A stretch of DNA of 64,000 nucleotides from JAJVHZ01 sp041395385 (GTDB lineage Bacteria; Pseudomonadota; Gammaproteobacteria; JAJPIJ01): positions 62,001 to 126,000 of the forward strand of contig JAWLAN010000008.1 of the NCBI GenBank assembly GCA_041395385.1. The letters are read 5' to 3'. The first letter of the stretch is position 1. The number at the start of each line of letters is the position of its first letter. The position numbers were made by a program, and so were the translations under genes. Of this stretch, positions 61,212 to 64,000 are shown one piece after another. Below the pieces are notes generated by a model. It saw nothing but the letters and a program-made list of their open reading frames with translations. It had not been told where the DNA came from and did no database searches.

Positions 61212-64000
61212 ATGTGGCGCGCGAGCTGGTCGGCTGTGCTGGCAGTCGTGCTGGGTTTTACTGTCGTCGATGCCAACGGTGCCGACGGGCAAGGCAGCGC
61301 CGTCGGCCGCGTCGTCGCCGCCAAGGGCGACGAGACGCTGAAGCCAGCGGGCGCAGCCGGCGCGCGGCCGCTGCAGGTCGGCCAGAGCGTTGCCGCCGGC
61401 GACGTCCTCAAGACCGGACCCTACGGTTCGGCCGCCATCCTGCTGCGGGACGACACGCAGATCCGCATCCATCGCCAGAGCACCTTCGAGATCGGGCAGG
61501 TGCGCGGCGCCGGCGGCGAGCTCAGCAAGTTCCGGCTGCTTACCGGCTCGGCATGGTCGCGTGCCAAGGCGCTGCTGCGCGCCGTCACCGGCGAGATGGG
61601 CATCGGCCGCCAGGCGGTGGAGATGTCCACGCCCACCGCCACCATCGGCATCCGCGGCACGGACTGGTACGTCAGCGTGGGCGAGGACGGCCGCACCGAC
61701 GTCATCGTGCTCGCCGGCGAGGTCGATCTCGCCAATGAGCTCGGCGCCATCAAGGTCGCCAGCGGCGAGCAGGGCACGGTGGAACGCGGCAAGCCGCCGA
61801 CCAAGCGCACCGTGGTCGATCTGCGCAACCGCCCGCTCATCGTCATGGAGACGGAGCTGGAATGGTTCGACATGCTGACCATCGGCGGCCGGCGCAGCGC
61901 CGAGCTCGAGTGGGCGCGCGGGCAGCTGGAGCAGACCGTCTCCGCGGGCGCGCAGGCCGCATCGCTCGTGGACCTCGCTGCGGTCGCCTACGATCAGGGT
62001 GACTACGCGGCGGCGGCGGCGGCCATAGAGCGCGCGGCAGGCGCCAATCCCGGCGCCGCCGACCAGGCGCGCGCGCAACTCATCAAAGGCCTGCTCGACG
62101 TTCGCCGCCGCGACCTTGACGTCGCCGGCCGAGAGCTCGACGGCGCCGCGGCAAACCTCACCGGTCGCGAGAAGGTCATCGCCGAGCTGGGCAGCGCCGG
62201 CGTGGACGTCGAGCAGCGGCGATACGCCGAGGCGGAGGCGAAGGTGCAGAGGCACGCCGGCGAGTCGACGCGCTATCCGGAGGTACAGCTGTTCCAGTCC
62301 TGGCTGGCGTCGTTCGCGGGCCGGCACGACGAGGCACTTGGGATCGCCCGCGACGGCGAGGCGGCCTTCGCGCACGACCCCCGTTTCCCCGCGCTGTACG
62401 CCTATGTCGTCTTTCTCCTCGGGCAGCCCGGGGAGATGAAGGCGGGCATCGATCGTGCCCTGGCCATCGATCCGGAAATGCCGTTCGCGTGGTACGTGAA
62501 GGGGCTGTATCACCACTACGCCGAGCCGGACGCAATCGCCGCGCGCGAGGCCTATGCGCGCGCCGTGAAGGCGAATCCGAACCACACGGCGAGCTGGAAC
62601 AATCTGGCGCTGGTGGACTTCGACCGCGGCGACTACAAGGCCACGCAGATCGCGATGCAGGAGGCCCTGCGCTCGGATCCGCGCAGCCCGATCACGAAGT
62701 CCAACTACGGCTTCATCCTCGCCTTCCTCGATCGCCTCGACGACGCCGAGGCACAGTTCCGCGAGGCCGCGCGCCTGGACCCGTCACAGCCCTACAGCCG
62801 GGTGGGCCTGGGGTTCCTCGATCTGTTCCGGGGCGATCCGGACTCCGCGGCCGGCGAGTTGCTCGCGGCCGGGGCCATCGATCCGGAGCTGCCGGGCGTC
62901 AACCGCAACCTCGCCGCCGCCTACTACCAGACGGGGCGCTTCGAGGACGCGAAGAAGGAGCTCGACACGGCGCGCCGGTTCGACCCCGACGACCCCATCC
63001 CCGACGTCATGGGATCGATCATGGCGGTCGACCAGTACGAGGCGGGCGAGGCCATACGCTACGCGCGCGAAGGCTTCCAGAAGACGCTGCGCAGCGAGTC
63101 CTTCGCGGTGGAGACGCTGGCCAACGCGCGCAGCGGCAGCGCCACGCTCGGCAACGCCTACACCAACCTCGGATTGTACGAATGGGGCGGCTACTACACC
63201 CTGCTCGCCTTCGATCCCTACCTCGCCAACGGTTACTTCTATCTCTCGCAGGACAACCAGTTCGCCTCGGAGGACGCTCGACTCGGGTCCAATCGCCAGG
63301 GCCTGCTGCTGGACCCCACGGCGATCTCCTTCCCGACGCGTTACTACGAGCCCTTCCGCCAGCCGCGCAACGACCTGAGCGCCGGCGCAACGATCGGCTC
63401 GAACGGCGGGGCGGCCAACTACACCGCCTACGCGACCTCGCAGGGCTACCTGCGCACGCCGAACCCGCTCGCCTACTACGTCAGCGGCGCGCGGACCGAC
63501 GACGACGGCTACCGCGACAATGCCGATTTCACCAACGAGTCGGTGTTCATCGGCCTGGGTTCGACGCTGGACGAGCGCAAGCACAACCTGCTGTTCATCC
63601 TCGATGCGCAGCGTTTCGACAACGGCACGCGCGACACCGACAACGATCGCGACGATCGCGCGCTCGACGAGTTCATCTTCGCCTCGCTCGGTTACCAGCA
63701 CCGTTTCAGCTTCAACAACCGGCTGATGGTGCGCGTGTTCGGCGGCACCGAGCACGCCGAGGGCCGGACCTACAACAACCTCGACTTCCCGATCGATCCG
63801 AATTTCGTCTGCACCCTGCCGTGCAACTCGGAGATCGACACGGAGAACACCTACTTCCAGTTCCAGCTGCGCCACCTGCTCGACATCGGCCCGGTCGAGT
63901 TCACCTGGGGCGCGGAGTGGTACGACGCCGATGGCAACACGAACGTCAACACCGTGGCCTTCACCGGCTTCGGTCCGGCGTTCTTCACCGAGCTATCGAG
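61212..64000 (+). CDS. giant FecR-TPR-outer-membrane-barrel fusion protein (3'-truncated by window)
   Basis: At least 929 residues, no stop before the window ends. Signal peptide (MWRASWSAVLAVVLGFTVVD). Residues about 30-180: FecR domain, with LLRDDTQIRIHRQSTFEIG and the hallmark STPTATIGIRGTDWYVSVGE. Residues about 230-610: a series of TPR units (ALAIDPEMPFAWYVKGLYHH, AVKANPNHTASWNNLALVDF, EALRSDPRSPITKSNYGFIL). Residues about 650 to the end: beta-strand-rich (PLAYYVSGARTDDDGYRDNA, FIFASLGYQHRFSFNNRLMV), the start of an outer-membrane barrel. ATG 61212 is close to GGGGAAA. The parts are the same as the three separate genes at 12.9-17.0 kb. Confidence 0.8.
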   Translation, partial: MWRASWSAVLAVVLGFTVVDANGADGQGSAVGRVVAAKGDETLKPAGAAGARPLQVGQSVAAGDVLKTGPYGSAAILLRDDTQIRIHRQSTFEIGQVRGAGGELSKFRLLTGSAWSRAKALLRAVTGEMGIGRQAVEMSTPTATIGIRGTDWYVSVGEDGRTDVIVLAGEVDLANELGAIKVASGEQGTVERGKPPTKRTVVDLRNRPLIVMETELEWFDMLTIGGRRSAELEWARGQLEQTVSAGAQAASLVDLAAVAYDQGDYAAAAAAIERAAGANPGAADQARAQLIKGLLDVRRRDLDVAGRELDGAAANLTGREKVIAELGSAGVDVEQRRYAEAEAKVQRHAGESTRYPEVQLFQSWLASFAGRHDEALGIARDGEAAFAHDPRFPALYAYVVFLLGQPGEMKAGIDRALAIDPEMPFAWYVKGLYHHYAEPDAIAAREAYARAVKANPNHTASWNNLALVDFDRGDYKATQIAMQEALRSDPRSPITKSNYGFILAFLDRLDDAEAQFREAARLDPSQPYSRVGLGFLDLFRGDPDSAAGELLAAGAIDPELPGVNRNLAAAYYQTGRFEDAKKELDTARRFDPDDPIPDVMGSIMAVDQYEAGEAIRYAREGFQKTLRSESFAVETLANARSGSATLGNAYTNLGLYEWGGYYTLLAFDPYLANGYFYLSQDNQFASEDARLGSNRQGLLLDPTAISFPTRYYEPFRQPRNDLSAGATIGSNGGAANYTAYATSQGYLRTPNPLAYYVSGARTDDDGYRDNADFTNESVFIGLGSTLDERKHNLLFILDAQRFDNGTRDTDNDRDDRALDEFIFASLGYQHRFSFNNRLMVRVFGGTEHAEGRTYNNLDFPIDPNFVCTLPCNSEIDTENTYFQFQLRHLLDIGPVEFTWGAEWYDADGNTNVNTVAFTGFGPAFFTELS

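Overview
The window is high-GC, gene-dense bacterial chromosome. It most likely comes from a gammaproteobacterium, perhaps a Chromatiales- or Acidiferrobacterales-like lineage. That placement is inferred from gene content and order: purB followed directly by a RoxA-type ribosomal oxygenase and small companion genes, a full-length PurL of the enterobacterial type, a Tas-type aldo/keto reductase, MsrP/MsrQ, AcnA, NemA and an SOS-type LexA site. No rRNA or tRNA gene was recognised.

Layout. 0-6.6 kb: tas, purB, roxA, a small conserved gene, a secretin-like exported protein, a CAP-domain protein and a HAD dehalogenase, all on the + strand. 6.6-12.9 kb: TerC and a DUF2330 protein (-), then purL (+). 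12.9-17.0 kb: a minus-strand cluster of a TPR/beta-barrel outer-membrane protein resembling Slam, then two FecR-domain secreted proteins. One FecR protein ends in a TbpB-like domain. 17.2-18.8 kb: msrP-msrQ. 18.9-27.8 kb: a chromosomal integron. It has a divergent intI with a perfect LexA-type box, an attI region, and a leftward array of cassettes separated by attC sites. The cassettes encode DUF3658, GIY-YIG, DUF3825, an encapsulated-ferritin-like protein and unknown proteins. An IS3-family element has inserted inside one attC, and the far end holds hicA with a broken or chimeric hicB. This segment is visibly less GC-rich than the host DNA.

28-36.5 kb: Smr protein, TauE/SafE permease, radical SAM enzyme, small lipoprotein, YceI, cytochrome b561, then a tight three-gene set (ABC ATPase, HypB/UreG-like GTPase, Fe-S protein) that looks like a metallocentre-maturation unit, and a YjdF membrane protein. 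37-46 kb: acnA with a terminator, dodecin, a large sensor/GGDEF/EAL protein, nemA and a DUF808 protein. 45.9-48.3 kb: small poorly conserved genes, including one of 55 codons and a truncated DUF7002-like fragment. 48.4-56 kb: dienelactone hydrolase, FemAB/CelD-like acetyltransferase, ndk, HNH nuclease, dgkA, a Crp/Fnr regulator, and a paired M14 deacylase with a GCS2-type ligase. 56-60.4 kb: a MacB/DevBCA-like export operon (ATPase, FtsX-type permease, HlyD adaptor). 60.4-64 kb: a glutathione transferase and a giant FecR-TPR-beta-barrel protein that runs off the window.

Two things stand out. First, the integron carries a shell-less encapsulated-ferritin gene as a cassette and sits under probable SOS control. 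Second, FecR domains, TPRs and outer-membrane barrels recur: as three adjacent genes at 12.9-17.0 kb, and fused into one polypeptide at 61.2 kb onward. The fusion argues that these parts work together in an undescribed cell-surface system.
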